From NCBI RefSeq assembly GCF_042678405.1, contig NZ_JBHTLI010000001.1, positions 1,488,001-1,552,000 of the forward strand: a stretch of 64,000 nt of DNA, given 5' to 3'. Below are positions 25,104-32,419 of this stretch, piece by piece. The number at the start of each line of letters is the position of its first letter. Within the stretch, counting starts at the first letter, position 1. The notes beneath the pieces are model-generated. The model was given only the letters and a program-made list of their open reading frames with translations. It was not told the DNA's origin and searched no databases. The DNA is from Salegentibacter_A chungangensis. Its GTDB lineage: Bacteria; Bacteroidota; Bacteroidia; Flavobacteriales; Flavobacteriaceae. The translations under genes were made by a program, and so were the position numbers.

Positions 25104-26097
25104 TATTACTCATAAAGTCGGTGATAAGGTATGTAAGCGCTTTTCCGGTCTGGCCTTCCTCGCCTGCGGGGGCTACGGCTTCACATAAATGAAGGTACCT
25201 GCAATTGGTGGTTTTGGCCCGCATAACATAATTCCTGACCTCATTAAGGCTAAACCCGCTGGGAGTTTGGGCACTGCTCGGAAATCCCGCGATCGAATCG
25301 CAGTCTATCTCCAGTCCGAATTCCGACCTGTTTACGAAACTAAGCATCTCATTAAAACTCGAAAACCTTTTTTCTTCATCCAGAAGCATAAGGTCATCAA
25401 AAAGCTGATACCGGGTAATCTCTGATGCTTTTATTTCATCAAAAATATACTGGGGCGTATAGTTCTGATGAATCCCAAACATTGCATACTTCCCAAGGGA
25501 GCCTTCGTGACGGGCACAACTGAACCCATTACCGCTGTGACGATGTGCTATACTTCTAAGGTCTGTATGCGCATCAATATTCAGAATGTTTATTGGTCTT
25601 TCTATGGCCCTGGAACTGCCCTTTATATTCCCGAAAGCGTTATTATGCCCGCCTCCAATGATGATTGGGATTTTGCCCGCACCAACTATCTCTTCAACCA
25701 GGTTGGTAACGGCAAGGTCCAGTTTTTTGACTAGGTCACCCAGCTTGGCGTAATAATGCGGATCTTCTTCCCCCAGGTAGGCCGCCTTGTCCATCAGGTC
25801 TCTGCAGTCTATTTCTCCTAAAAGGATAAGATTTTCAGCATTAGTATATTCATTTACCTGAATATTGAGCAGGGAAGCAAGTAAATGCTGCCAGGTTCTT
25901 GCAGCCCCGGGTTTTCCGTGATTGGCCCTGATCCCTATGTCTTCGGGTATCCCGAAGATCACATATTCTGCAGGATGTTTTTCGAGTTCTTCAAGATCTT
26001 CAATAAAGCAGATCTTTTCACCAAATTTGGTTTCGCCCTCCCGGGTGGCCATATGATCTTTGATCGTTTTGGCATTGTAAATTTTTATACTTTCCAT
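25090..26097 (-). CDS. hutG: Formimidoylglutamase (arginase family)
   Basis: A 335-residue ureohydrolase-fold enzyme. The binuclear-manganese ligands are seen in GGGHNNAFG (His), NILNIDAHTDLR (Asp, His, Asp) and LEIDCDSIAG (two Asp). Its partner hutI lies one base upstream in the same direction, so hydrolysis of N-formimidoyl-glutamate to glutamate and formamide in histidine breakdown is the natural reading, rather than arginase or agmatinase. hutH and hutU are not in this window. The 3' end overlaps the DUF1622 gene by 14 bases in the convergent direction. Confidence 0.9.
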   Translation of the reverse strand: MESIKIYNAKTIKDHMATREGETKFGEKICFIEDLEELEKHPAEYVIFGIPEDIGIRANHGKPGAARTWQHLLASLLNIQVNEYTNAENLILLGEIDCRDLMDKAAYLGEEDPHYYAKLGDLVKKLDLAVTNLVEEIVGAGKIPIIIGGGHNNAFGNIKGSSRAIERPINILNIDAHTDLRSIAHRHSGNGFSCARHEGSLGKYAMFGIHQNYTPQYIFDEIKASEITRYQLFDDLMLLDEEKRFSSFNEMLSFVNRSEFGLEIDCDSIAGFPSSAQTPSGFSLNEVRNYVMRAKTTNCRYLHLCEAVAPAGEEGQTGKALTYLITDFMSNTTVL

Positions 26098-26098
26098 C

Positions 26099-27337
26099 TT
26101 AATCCAGTTTTTTTCCGTTGATGAATACCGATTCTATTGAATTGGTTCCAAAAGCATAGGGTAGGAAAGTGTAGGATGGGATCTCTTTAGTTAAAATCAG
26201 GTTGGCTTGTTTGCCTTTGGTGATACTGCCGTGGGTTTCGCTAAGCTCCATAGCGTAGGCGCCGTTTATGGTGGCAGCATTAATGGCTTCCTCCGGGTTC
26301 ATCTTCATTTTGATACAGGCCAGGGAAACCACCAGGTTCATATTTCCGCTTGGAGTACTTCCCGGGTTGAAATCGGTGGCAAGAGCCAGTGGAAGTCCTG
26401 CATCTATCAGGTCCCGGGCGGGAGTATACGGGATACTCAAAAACAGGGAACAGGAAGGTAGTGCTACAGGCATCGTCTCGGTTCCCTTAAGACTTTCTAT
26501 ATCTTCAGGATTCAATACTTCCAGGTGGTCTACACTAAGCGCGTTATGTTCAACCCCCGCTTGTATCCCGCCAAAAGCATTGAACTGGTTCACGTGGATC
26601 TTCGGTTTCATCCCATACTCAGCGGCTGCGGAAAGGAGTCGGTGAGTATCTTCAATACTGAAGTATCCTTTTTCACAAAAAATATCAATGTAATCTGCCA
26701 GCTTTTCTTCAGCAACCTTCGGAAGGATCTCATTGATCACAAGATCCATGTATTCCTGAGGTTTTTCTTTGTATTCCTTCGGAATGGCGTGCGCTCCCAG
26801 GAAAGTGGGTTTGATACTGATGTCATAATTCTCCCGAAGTTTTCTGATTACCCGAAGCATCTTTAGCTCAGCTTCTTCGGTAAGGCCATAGCCTGATTTG
26901 ATCTCGACGGCTCCCGTGCCCAGGCTCATCACTTCTTCCAGGCGTTTAGCCGATTGCTTGTAGACCTCCTCTTCAGAGGTTTCCTGTAGTGTTTTTGCGC
27001 TGTTAAGGATTCCACCTCCGCGGTTGGCTATCTCTTCGTAACTCATTCCGTTAATCCTGTCTGCAAACTCCAGTTCCCGGTTTCCTGCGTATACGATATG
27101 AGTGTGAGAATCACACCAGGCCGGCAGGATTATTTTTCCGCTGGCATCTATGGTCTCATCAGCCGCGATCTCCGGAACTGCGTCCATCTTTCCAAAATCG
27201 GCGATCTTATCATCTTCAATAAGCAGCCAGGCATTCCTGATGGAGGGAAGCTGCTTCATTTCCTTTCCGGATACTTTTTTAATTCCCGGTTCTCTTACTT
27301 GTAATAGTTCTTTTATGTTGGTGAAAAGTGATCTCAT
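26099..27337 (-). CDS. hutI: Imidazolonepropionase
   Basis: A 412-residue amidohydrolase-fold enzyme that opens imidazolone-propionate to formimidoyl-glutamate. Metal and substrate motifs are complete: WCDSHTHIVYAGNRE (H-x-H), GAVEIKSGYGL, PTFLGAHAIPKEY, HVNQFNAFGG and LALATDFNPGS (metal Asp). Length and motif order match HutI. The ATG at 27337 follows a short AT-rich leader with a TATCTTTA element (27380-27373, minus strand), one base off TAnnTTTG. It is the first gene of the hutI-hutG pair, one base apart. Confidence 0.95.
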   Translation of the reverse strand: MRSLFTNIKELLQVREPGIKKVSGKEMKQLPSIRNAWLLIEDDKIADFGKMDAVPEIAADETIDASGKIILPAWCDSHTHIVYAGNRELEFADRINGMSYEEIANRGGGILNSAKTLQETSEEEVYKQSAKRLEEVMSLGTGAVEIKSGYGLTEEAELKMLRVIRKLRENYDISIKPTFLGAHAIPKEYKEKPQEYMDLVINEILPKVAEEKLADYIDIFCEKGYFSIEDTHRLLSAAAEYGMKPKIHVNQFNAFGGIQAGVEHNALSVDHLEVLNPEDIESLKGTETMPVALPSCSLFLSIPYTPARDLIDAGLPLALATDFNPGSTPSGNMNLVVSLACIKMKMNPEEAINAATINGAYAMELSETHGSITKGKQANLILTKEIPSYTFLPYAFGTNSIESVFINGKKLD

Positions 27338-27444
27338 TTCTGAATTTTCGGTTAGTTTTTTTATCGATAATGTAAAGATAAAAAAGTCCCTTTGAAATCG
27401 CTTTCTTTCAAAAGGAAAAGGCTGTAATTTCAGATTTGGTAAGT

Positions 27445-27476
27445 AAAAAACCCGTCCGGAAGCGAACAGGTTTTTT
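27445..27476. terminator. Terminator hairpin, imperfect stem
   Basis: AAAAAACC...GGTTTTTT with an inner stem interrupted by two mismatches. The A and T runs on both sides let it work in both directions; it ends the alcohol dehydrogenase transcript. Confidence 0.65.
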
Positions 27477-27500
27477 ATTTGAAGGATTATTCTAAGAAGA

Positions 27501-28553
27501 CTAGTTCTCTTTCAGGGATTTCATATTGATTACAAAACGGTATTTTACATCAGAATCGACCACTCTTTTATAGGCATCATTGATGTTCTGCATATCTATC
27601 ATTTCCACATCCGAAACAATATTGTTCTCTCCGCAGAAATCAAGCATTTCCTGTGTCTCCTTAATTCCGCCGATAACAGATCCTGCAATTCTCTTTCTTC
27701 CGAGAATGAGGGCTCCTCCGTGTACCGGGTCTACAGGTTCAATGGCACCAACAAGGACCATAGTTGCGTCCCTTTTTAAAAGACCTACATAAGGATTCAC
27801 ATCGTGACCAACCGGAATGGTGTTTAGAAGAAAATCAAAACTTCCCTGGTGCTTTTCCATCTCGTCTTCATCTGTAGAGATCAGAACTTCGTCGGCACCA
27901 AGCCTTTTGGCATCTTCGGCTTTAGAAGGAGAACGGCTTATCATTACCACCTTGGCACCAAGGGCGTGAGCAAACTTTACTCCCATATGACCAAGGCCTC
28001 CAAGCCCGATCACCCCAACTTTATCACCTTTCTTTACATTCCAGTGTCTTAGCGGCGACCAGGTTGTAATACCCGCACATAGAAGAGGAGCGACGGCTTT
28101 TGTGTCTATGTTTTCAGGAACTTTCAACACAAATTCCTTGTCCACAACTATCTGTTCTGAATAGCCGCCAAAAGTATGTCCTCCAAGGTGTTTATCGGGA
28201 CTGTTATAGGTCATTGTGGCGCCATTCTCACAATATTGTTCAAGGTCCTCTTTACAGGAGTCGCATTCCTGGCAGGAATCTACCATACAGCCAACACCTA
28301 CAAGGTCACCTTCATTAAAACCTTTTACATTGTCACCAACCGCAGTTACACGGCCAATAATTTCGTGGCCGGGTACTACAGGGTATTTCGAATTTTTCCA
28401 GTCATTTCTAACCTGGTGAATATCACTGTGGCAAACTCCACAGTATTCTATCTCTATCTTCACATCGTCGGCAGTGATATCACGTCTTTCTATTTTATGG
28501 GGTTCCAGATTGGCATCACTGGCTTTGGCTGCATATGCTTTTACTTCAGTCAT
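27501..28553 (-). CDS. Zinc-dependent alcohol dehydrogenase, cinnamyl-alcohol/YahK-like
   Basis: A 350-residue medium-chain dehydrogenase. Catalytic zinc ligands are in CGVCHSDIH and VPGHEIIG; the structural zinc has four cysteines in CQECDSCKEDLEQYC. The coenzyme fold shows GVIGLGGLGHMGVKFA, followed by ISRSPSKAEDAKRLGADE; the Ser-Arg-Ser after the second strand favours NADP(H). It reduces aldehydes or oxidises alcohols; relatives have broad aldehyde reductase activity. The reading frame starts one codon earlier at TTG; the adjacent ATG at 28553 is the start. Two inverted repeats lie 32-76 bases upstream. Confidence 0.94.
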   Translation of the reverse strand: MTEVKAYAAKASDANLEPHKIERRDITADDVKIEIEYCGVCHSDIHQVRNDWKNSKYPVVPGHEIIGRVTAVGDNVKGFNEGDLVGVGCMVDSCQECDSCKEDLEQYCENGATMTYNSPDKHLGGHTFGGYSEQIVVDKEFVLKVPENIDTKAVAPLLCAGITTWSPLRHWNVKKGDKVGVIGLGGLGHMGVKFAHALGAKVVMISRSPSKAEDAKRLGADEVLISTDEDEMEKHQGSFDFLLNTIPVGHDVNPYVGLLKRDATMVLVGAIEPVDPVHGGALILGRKRIAGSVIGGIKETQEMLDFCGENNIVSDVEMIDMQNINDAYKRVVDSDVKYRFVINMKSLKEN

Positions 28554-28584
28554 CAATTTTTTATTTAAATTTCAATTAAGTTTC

Positions 28585-28629
28585 ACTACAGGTTTTTACC
28601 TGTAGTTGTTCTGAAATTCTTTCGGAACA
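28585..28629. repeat. Two abutting inverted repeats upstream of the dehydrogenase
   Basis: ACTACAGGT-TTTT-ACCTGTAGT (28585-28606) has perfect nine-base arms. Directly after it TGTTCTGAAA-TTC-TTTCGGAACA (28607-28629) has ten-base arms with one mismatch. Neither has a T tail, so they are not ordinary terminators. They could be operators or hairpins in a leader. Confidence 0.6.
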
Positions 28630-28834
28630 TCAGATTTAAAATTAAGCTTTCATTTTCGGTTCCTCTCTTAAACAAGAACTAAAGCTTGTTGGGGAAATAC
28701 TAATTATATTATAAATGTTCACAATTTAGGTATGACGGAAGGCTCGCTTGAGAAATTATAAGGACTAAATAAGCCTAAACAAATGAGCTTTTCTTAATTT
28801 AGGGCAGATTTTCATTTTTAAATAAAAGCTGGAT

Positions 28835-29989
28835 ATGACGAAAAAGGCACAAGGGATCAATACTATTTGCACGCACGCCGGGGAACTCGAAGATGAACAA
28901 TTTAAAGGAGCTGTTTCCCCATTGTATATGGCTACCTCTTATGCTTTTGAAGAAGTAGAGGTAAAAAGGTATCCGAGGTATTTCAATACTCCCAACCAGG
29001 TGGCGCTGGCCCAGAAAATGGCGGCGCTGGAACACGGAGAGGCAGCCCTTATTTTTGGAAGCGGAATGGCTGCCGTTAGCAATTCGCTTTTGGCTTTTCT
29101 TCAAAATGGAGATCACGTGGTGCTTCAGAATACGCTTTACGGTGGAACGATTAACCTTGTGACCGAAGAATTCGATAAGTTCGGGATCGGGTATAGTTTT
29201 ACCAAAGACTCGAAACCGGCTTCCTTCGAAGCTGAAATTAAGAAAAATACTAAGGTGATTTATATTGAAACACCTTCCAACCCTTTGCTTACCATTACCG
29301 ATCTTAAAGCCATTGCTGGAATTGCTGAAAAGCACGGTCTTGTTAGTATGATCGATAATACCTTTGCCTCACCGGTAAATCAGAACCCGATCGATTTCGG
29401 GATTGACCTCGTGATCCATTCAGCCACTAAATATATGGGAGGTCACAGCGATATTCTAGCCGGCACGGTGATCTCTTCAGAAGATTATATAGATAAGGTC
29501 TTTCATCTGGCCAAGAACTTTGGAGGCAGCCTGAGTGATTATACGGTATGGCTGCTGGAGCGAAGCATAAAGACGATGGGGATAAGAGTAAAGGCCCAGA
29601 GCGAAAATGCCCTGGCGCTGGCCGAATTTCTGGAAAAGCATCCCGACGTAGACCGGGTGTATTACCCTGGATTAAAATCGCACCCGGAGCATTCGCTGGC
29701 TTCTTCGCAAATGAAAGCTTTTGGGGGTATGCTTTCTTTTGAGCTTAAACAGGATCTGGATGCAGTCCACTTCCGGAAGGCGCTGAAACTCATTAAGCCT
29801 TCTATGAGCCTGGCAGGGGTGGAGTCTACCATACTTTCTCCGGCCAAAACCTCTCACGGACTAATGAGTGCTGAAAAAAGGGAGAAACTCGGGATTAAGG
29901 ACGGGTTACTGCGCTTTTCGGTGGGTATTGAAGAAAAGGAAGATCTTATTGCCGATATTGAACAGGCACTTGAAAAAATTAAAAAATAA
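28835..29989 (+). CDS. Trans-sulfuration PLP enzyme (cystathionine gamma-synthase / beta- or gamma-lyase type)
   Basis: A 384-residue Cys/Met-metabolism PLP enzyme. Hallmarks: YPRYFNTPNQVALAQKMAALE, a pyridoxal-stacking and phosphate loop FGSGMAAVSNSLLAFL, YIETPSNPLLTITD, MIDNTFASPVNQNPIDFG, and the PLP lysine in HSATKYMGGHSD. The C-terminal part has GGMLSFEL and LAGVESTILSPAKTSH. The family splits into synthases and lyases that motif reading does not separate safely; the sequence SHG after the PAKT motif and the lack of a neighbouring met gene leave the reaction open. ATG at 28835; bshB1 follows after 51 bases. Confidence 0.9.
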   Translation: MTKKAQGINTICTHAGELEDEQFKGAVSPLYMATSYAFEEVEVKRYPRYFNTPNQVALAQKMAALEHGEAALIFGSGMAAVSNSLLAFLQNGDHVVLQNTLYGGTINLVTEEFDKFGIGYSFTKDSKPASFEAEIKKNTKVIYIETPSNPLLTITDLKAIAGIAEKHGLVSMIDNTFASPVNQNPIDFGIDLVIHSATKYMGGHSDILAGTVISSEDYIDKVFHLAKNFGGSLSDYTVWLLERSIKTMGIRVKAQSENALALAEFLEKHPDVDRVYYPGLKSHPEHSLASSQMKAFGGMLSFELKQDLDAVHFRKALKLIKPSMSLAGVESTILSPAKTSHGLMSAEKREKLGIKDGLLRFSVGIEEKEDLIADIEQALEKIKK

Positions 29990-30040
29990 AAAAGAATGCT
30001 TTTCTGCTGCAGAGCAGGGGGTGGAGTTATATAAAAAATT

Positions 30041-30757
30041 ATGAAGTTAGATATACTTGCTGTGGGAGCACATCCCGATGATGTTGAATTAAGTTGTTCA
30101 GGTACTCTTGCCAAAGAAATAGACCGGGGCAGGAAAGTCGGAATTCTTGACCTTACAAGAGGGGAACTGGGTACAAGAGGCACTGCGTTAACCCGGGATA
30201 AGGAGGCGGCAGATGCGGCCAGGAAACTTGGAGTAAAGGTGCGGCACAATCTTGAGTTCAGCGACGGATTTTTTGAGAACAATACAGCCCATCAGCTGGA
30301 GATCATCAAAATTCTGAGAAAATACAGGCCGGAAGTGGTGTTCTGTAACGCGGTGGACGATCGTCATATAGACCACGGGAAAGGGGCGAAATTAGTGAGT
30401 GACGCCTGTTTCTTAAGCGGACTGCGAAAGATCGAAACGATTATGGATGGTGAGGCCCAGGAGTCCTGGAGGCCCAAACACGTCTATCACTATATTCAAT
30501 GGAAAAATCTGCAACCAGACTTTGTAGTGGACATTACCGGCTACCTGGGTAAAAAACTGGACTCGGTGAAGGCCTATAAGACACAGTTTTATGATGAGAA
30601 CAGTGAGGAGCCAAAAACTCCTATCTCCAGCAGTAACTTTTTAGACAGTATAACTTATCGTGCCCAGGACCTCGGAAGGCTTATTAATACCGAGCACGGA
30701 GAAGGTTTTACCGTAGAGCGCTATGTTGCAGTCGATTCCATTTTCGACCTCATTTAA
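30041..30757 (+). CDS. bshB1: Bacillithiol biosynthesis deacetylase BshB1
   Basis: A 238-residue LmbE-type zinc deacetylase that removes the acetyl group from GlcNAc-malate, the second step of bacillithiol synthesis. The zinc motif AHPDDVELSCSG is at residues 9-20, LTRGELGTRGTALTRDKEA is typical of BshB1, and the third ligand is in DRHIDHGKGA. The ending (LGRLINTEHGEGF) is also family-like. It lies after the trans-sulfuration gene, a cysteine-linked context that suits a thiol cofactor. No other bsh genes are in the window. Confidence 0.93.
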   Translation: MKLDILAVGAHPDDVELSCSGTLAKEIDRGRKVGILDLTRGELGTRGTALTRDKEAADAARKLGVKVRHNLEFSDGFFENNTAHQLEIIKILRKYRPEVVFCNAVDDRHIDHGKGAKLVSDACFLSGLRKIETIMDGEAQESWRPKHVYHYIQWKNLQPDFVVDITGYLGKKLDSVKAYKTQFYDENSEEPKTPISSSNFLDSITYRAQDLGRLINTEHGEGFTVERYVAVDSIFDLI

Positions 30758-30770
30758 TTGAAAAAAAGTC

Positions 30771-30801
30771 TTTGCGAAATTGCGGAAATAACTTACATTT
30801 G
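30771..30801 (+). promoter_or_regulatory. Housekeeping promoter of tRNA-His
   Basis: TTTG (30771-30774), 19 bases, TACATTTG (30794-30801): exact consensus. The tRNA begins 17 bases after the -7 element. Confidence 0.8.
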
Positions 30802-30817
30802 CAACCGCAATTAAAAT

Positions 30818-30892
30818 GGTGGTTGTAGCTCAGCTGGTTAGAGCGCCGGATTGTGGTTCCGGAGGTCGCCGGTTCGAAACCGGTCTTCCACC
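30818..30892 (+). tRNA. tRNA-His (GTG anticodon)
   Basis: A 75-base gene with the extra 5' G of histidine tRNAs. D-arm GCTC...GAGC, anticodon arm CCGGA-TTGTGGT-TCCGG with anticodon GTG, and T-arm GCCGG-TTCGAAA-CCGGT are all intact. The acceptor pairs as G-C, T-A, G-C, G-C, two T-T mismatches, then G-C. The 3' CCA is not encoded. A terminator hairpin follows. Confidence 0.95.
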
Positions 30893-30898
30893 CTTTAG

Positions 30899-30929
30899 AG
30901 GCTCTTTAGGAAACTAAGGAGCTTTTTTA
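30899..30929 (+). terminator. tRNA-His terminator
   Basis: GCTCTTTAG, short A-rich loop, CTAAGGAGC (one mismatch), six T. Confidence 0.75.
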
Positions 30930-31008
30930 TTATACCTACTTCAGTTTCTTCAAACACTGTGCGGTTTCTTATTAATCTCGTATTTTTACCAAAACCACAA
31001 ATCAGGCT

Positions 31009-31782
31009 ATGAATTCAAGAAAAGAACAGTTAAAGGCTTTCGACCGGCTCTTAACTATAATGGACGAATTGAGGGAGCAGTGTCCCTGGGACAGGAAACA
31101 GACGATGGAGTCTTTGCGGCACCTTACCATAGAAGAGACCTATGAACTGGGAGATGCCATCCTAGATAATGATCTTGATGAAGTAAAAAAGGAGCTTGGA
31201 GACCTTTTATTGCATCTTGTTTTTTATTCCAAAATAGGCAGTGAGACCGGAGATTTTGATATAGCCGATGTTGCCAACGGGATCTGTGATAAACTGATCG
31301 ACCGGCATCCGCATATTTATGGGGATGTTGAGGTAGCAGATGAAGAAGAGGTAAAGAAGAACTGGGAGAACCTTAAACTTAAGGAAGGAAAGAAAAGTGT
31401 ACTCGAGGGAGTGCCAAGATCCCTGCCGGCAATGGTAAAAGCCAGCCGTATCCAGGATAAGGTGGCCGGGGTAGGCTTTGATTGGGAAGAGCCACAGCAG
31501 GTATTTGAAAAACTGCAGGAAGAACTTGAAGAACTTCAGCACGAGGTGAATGATGAGAATAAGGATAAAATAGAAGCCGAGTTTGGCGATGTTCTGTTCT
31601 CAATGATCAATTATGCCCGTTTTCTTGATGTGAATCCTGAGAACGCTTTAGAGCGCACCAATAAGAAATTCATTCAGCGTTTCCAATATCTGGAATCTAA
31701 GGCCAAAGAGAATAAAAAAGCGCTTAAGGATATGAGCCTTGCCGAAATGGATGTTTTCTGGAATGAAGCCAAAAGCCTTTAA
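31009..31782 (+). CDS. mazG: Nucleoside triphosphate pyrophosphohydrolase MazG
   Basis: A 257-residue protein with two MazG domains. The first has CPWDRKQTMESLRHLTIEETYELGDAI and ELGDLLLHLVFYSKI (the metal-binding E-x-x-E and E-x-x-D); the second has EELEELQHEVND and EFGDVLFSMINYARF. It hydrolyses NTPs to NMP and pyrophosphate; house-cleaning of abnormal nucleotides and links to (p)ppGpp levels are known for MazG. ATG at 31009. Its stop is 6 bases from the stop of the convergent methyltransferase gene. Confidence 0.95.
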   Translation: MNSRKEQLKAFDRLLTIMDELREQCPWDRKQTMESLRHLTIEETYELGDAILDNDLDEVKKELGDLLLHLVFYSKIGSETGDFDIADVANGICDKLIDRHPHIYGDVEVADEEEVKKNWENLKLKEGKKSVLEGVPRSLPAMVKASRIQDKVAGVGFDWEEPQQVFEKLQEELEELQHEVNDENKDKIEAEFGDVLFSMINYARFLDVNPENALERTNKKFIQRFQYLESKAKENKKALKDMSLAEMDVFWNEAKSL

Positions 31783-31788
31783 GAAAGC

Positions 31789-32415
31789 TTATTTTCTGAA
31801 AACAATAAGGTCAGGGCCTATCTCCACATCTGAAAATCTGAATAGTTCCCTGATGATTTCAAGACTCTTTTTGGTGTATAGAAATACATGTGTAGGATCG
31901 TTCTTGTAGTACCATTTCTCAAAGTCTATTTCCGGAGAATACAGGGCGGTCTTGCAATAAAGCTTTCCACCCGGTTTAAGCAGGCCAAATAATTTTCTGA
32001 ATTCTTTCGCCGGTTCCTGAAAATGTTCCATCACTTCGCAACAGATAATAAAGTCGTAAAGCTTGGTCAGGGCTTCTCTGTCATTCCTGAAATAAGGATC
32101 GTATAGAATGATCTGGTAGTTTTTCTTGCCGAGTTCGGAAGCTGCCACAGGGCCTGTTCCGCATCCGTAATCAAGGCCCATTGCTGTTTCCGGGAACTCA
32201 TTGATTACCGCTGAAGTGATGGGGCTCACAAAATCCTGATACCTCTTATCGGTCACATCATTATTGTGTTCCTCATAACGTTGTTTCTCCTTTGCAGGAC
32301 TAATGAAGTATTCGGGTAGAAGCAAAATAGCTTTACAATTCACGCATTGAACGAACTCTTTGCCTCCTCCATTAAAAAAGGAATGAGTTTGTTCGGTGCA
32401 TAAGCTGCAAAGCAT
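31789..32415 (-). CDS. SAM-dependent methyltransferase with N-terminal zinc-ribbon-like motif
   Basis: A 208-residue class I methyltransferase. Residues 3-6 (CSLC) and about 23-26 (CVNC) form a likely four-cysteine zinc site. The SAM-binding motif I is GLDYGCGTGPVAASEL, motif II IILYDPYF, then FIICCEVMEHF and LKPGGKLYCKT. This layout of a short zinc-binding N terminus and a Methyltransf-type domain is frequent in small flavobacterial proteins of unknown substrate. It follows the DUF349 gene after 4 bases and is probably co-transcribed with it. Confidence 0.9.
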   Translation of the reverse strand: MLCSLCTEQTHSFFNGGGKEFVQCVNCKAILLLPEYFISPAKEKQRYEEHNNDVTDKRYQDFVSPITSAVINEFPETAMGLDYGCGTGPVAASELGKKNYQIILYDPYFRNDREALTKLYDFIICCEVMEHFQEPAKEFRKLFGLLKPGGKLYCKTALYSPEIDFEKWYYKNDPTHVFLYTKKSLEIIRELFRFSDVEIGPDLIVFRK

Positions 32416-32419
32416 ATTT

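Noticed and set aside
28585..28629. The two dyads as terminators
   Set aside because: There is no T run on either strand after them, and no gene ends there.
28554..28834. Possible SAM-responsive leader before the trans-sulfuration gene
   Set aside because: I could not trace the helices of a known SAM riboswitch there; the two dyads are nearer the dehydrogenase and were reported as unexplained instead.
28799..29335. A 178-codon minus-strand frame across the start of the trans-sulfuration gene
   Set aside because: It is the reverse shadow of conserved PLP-enzyme coding sequence and lacks any recognisable domain.
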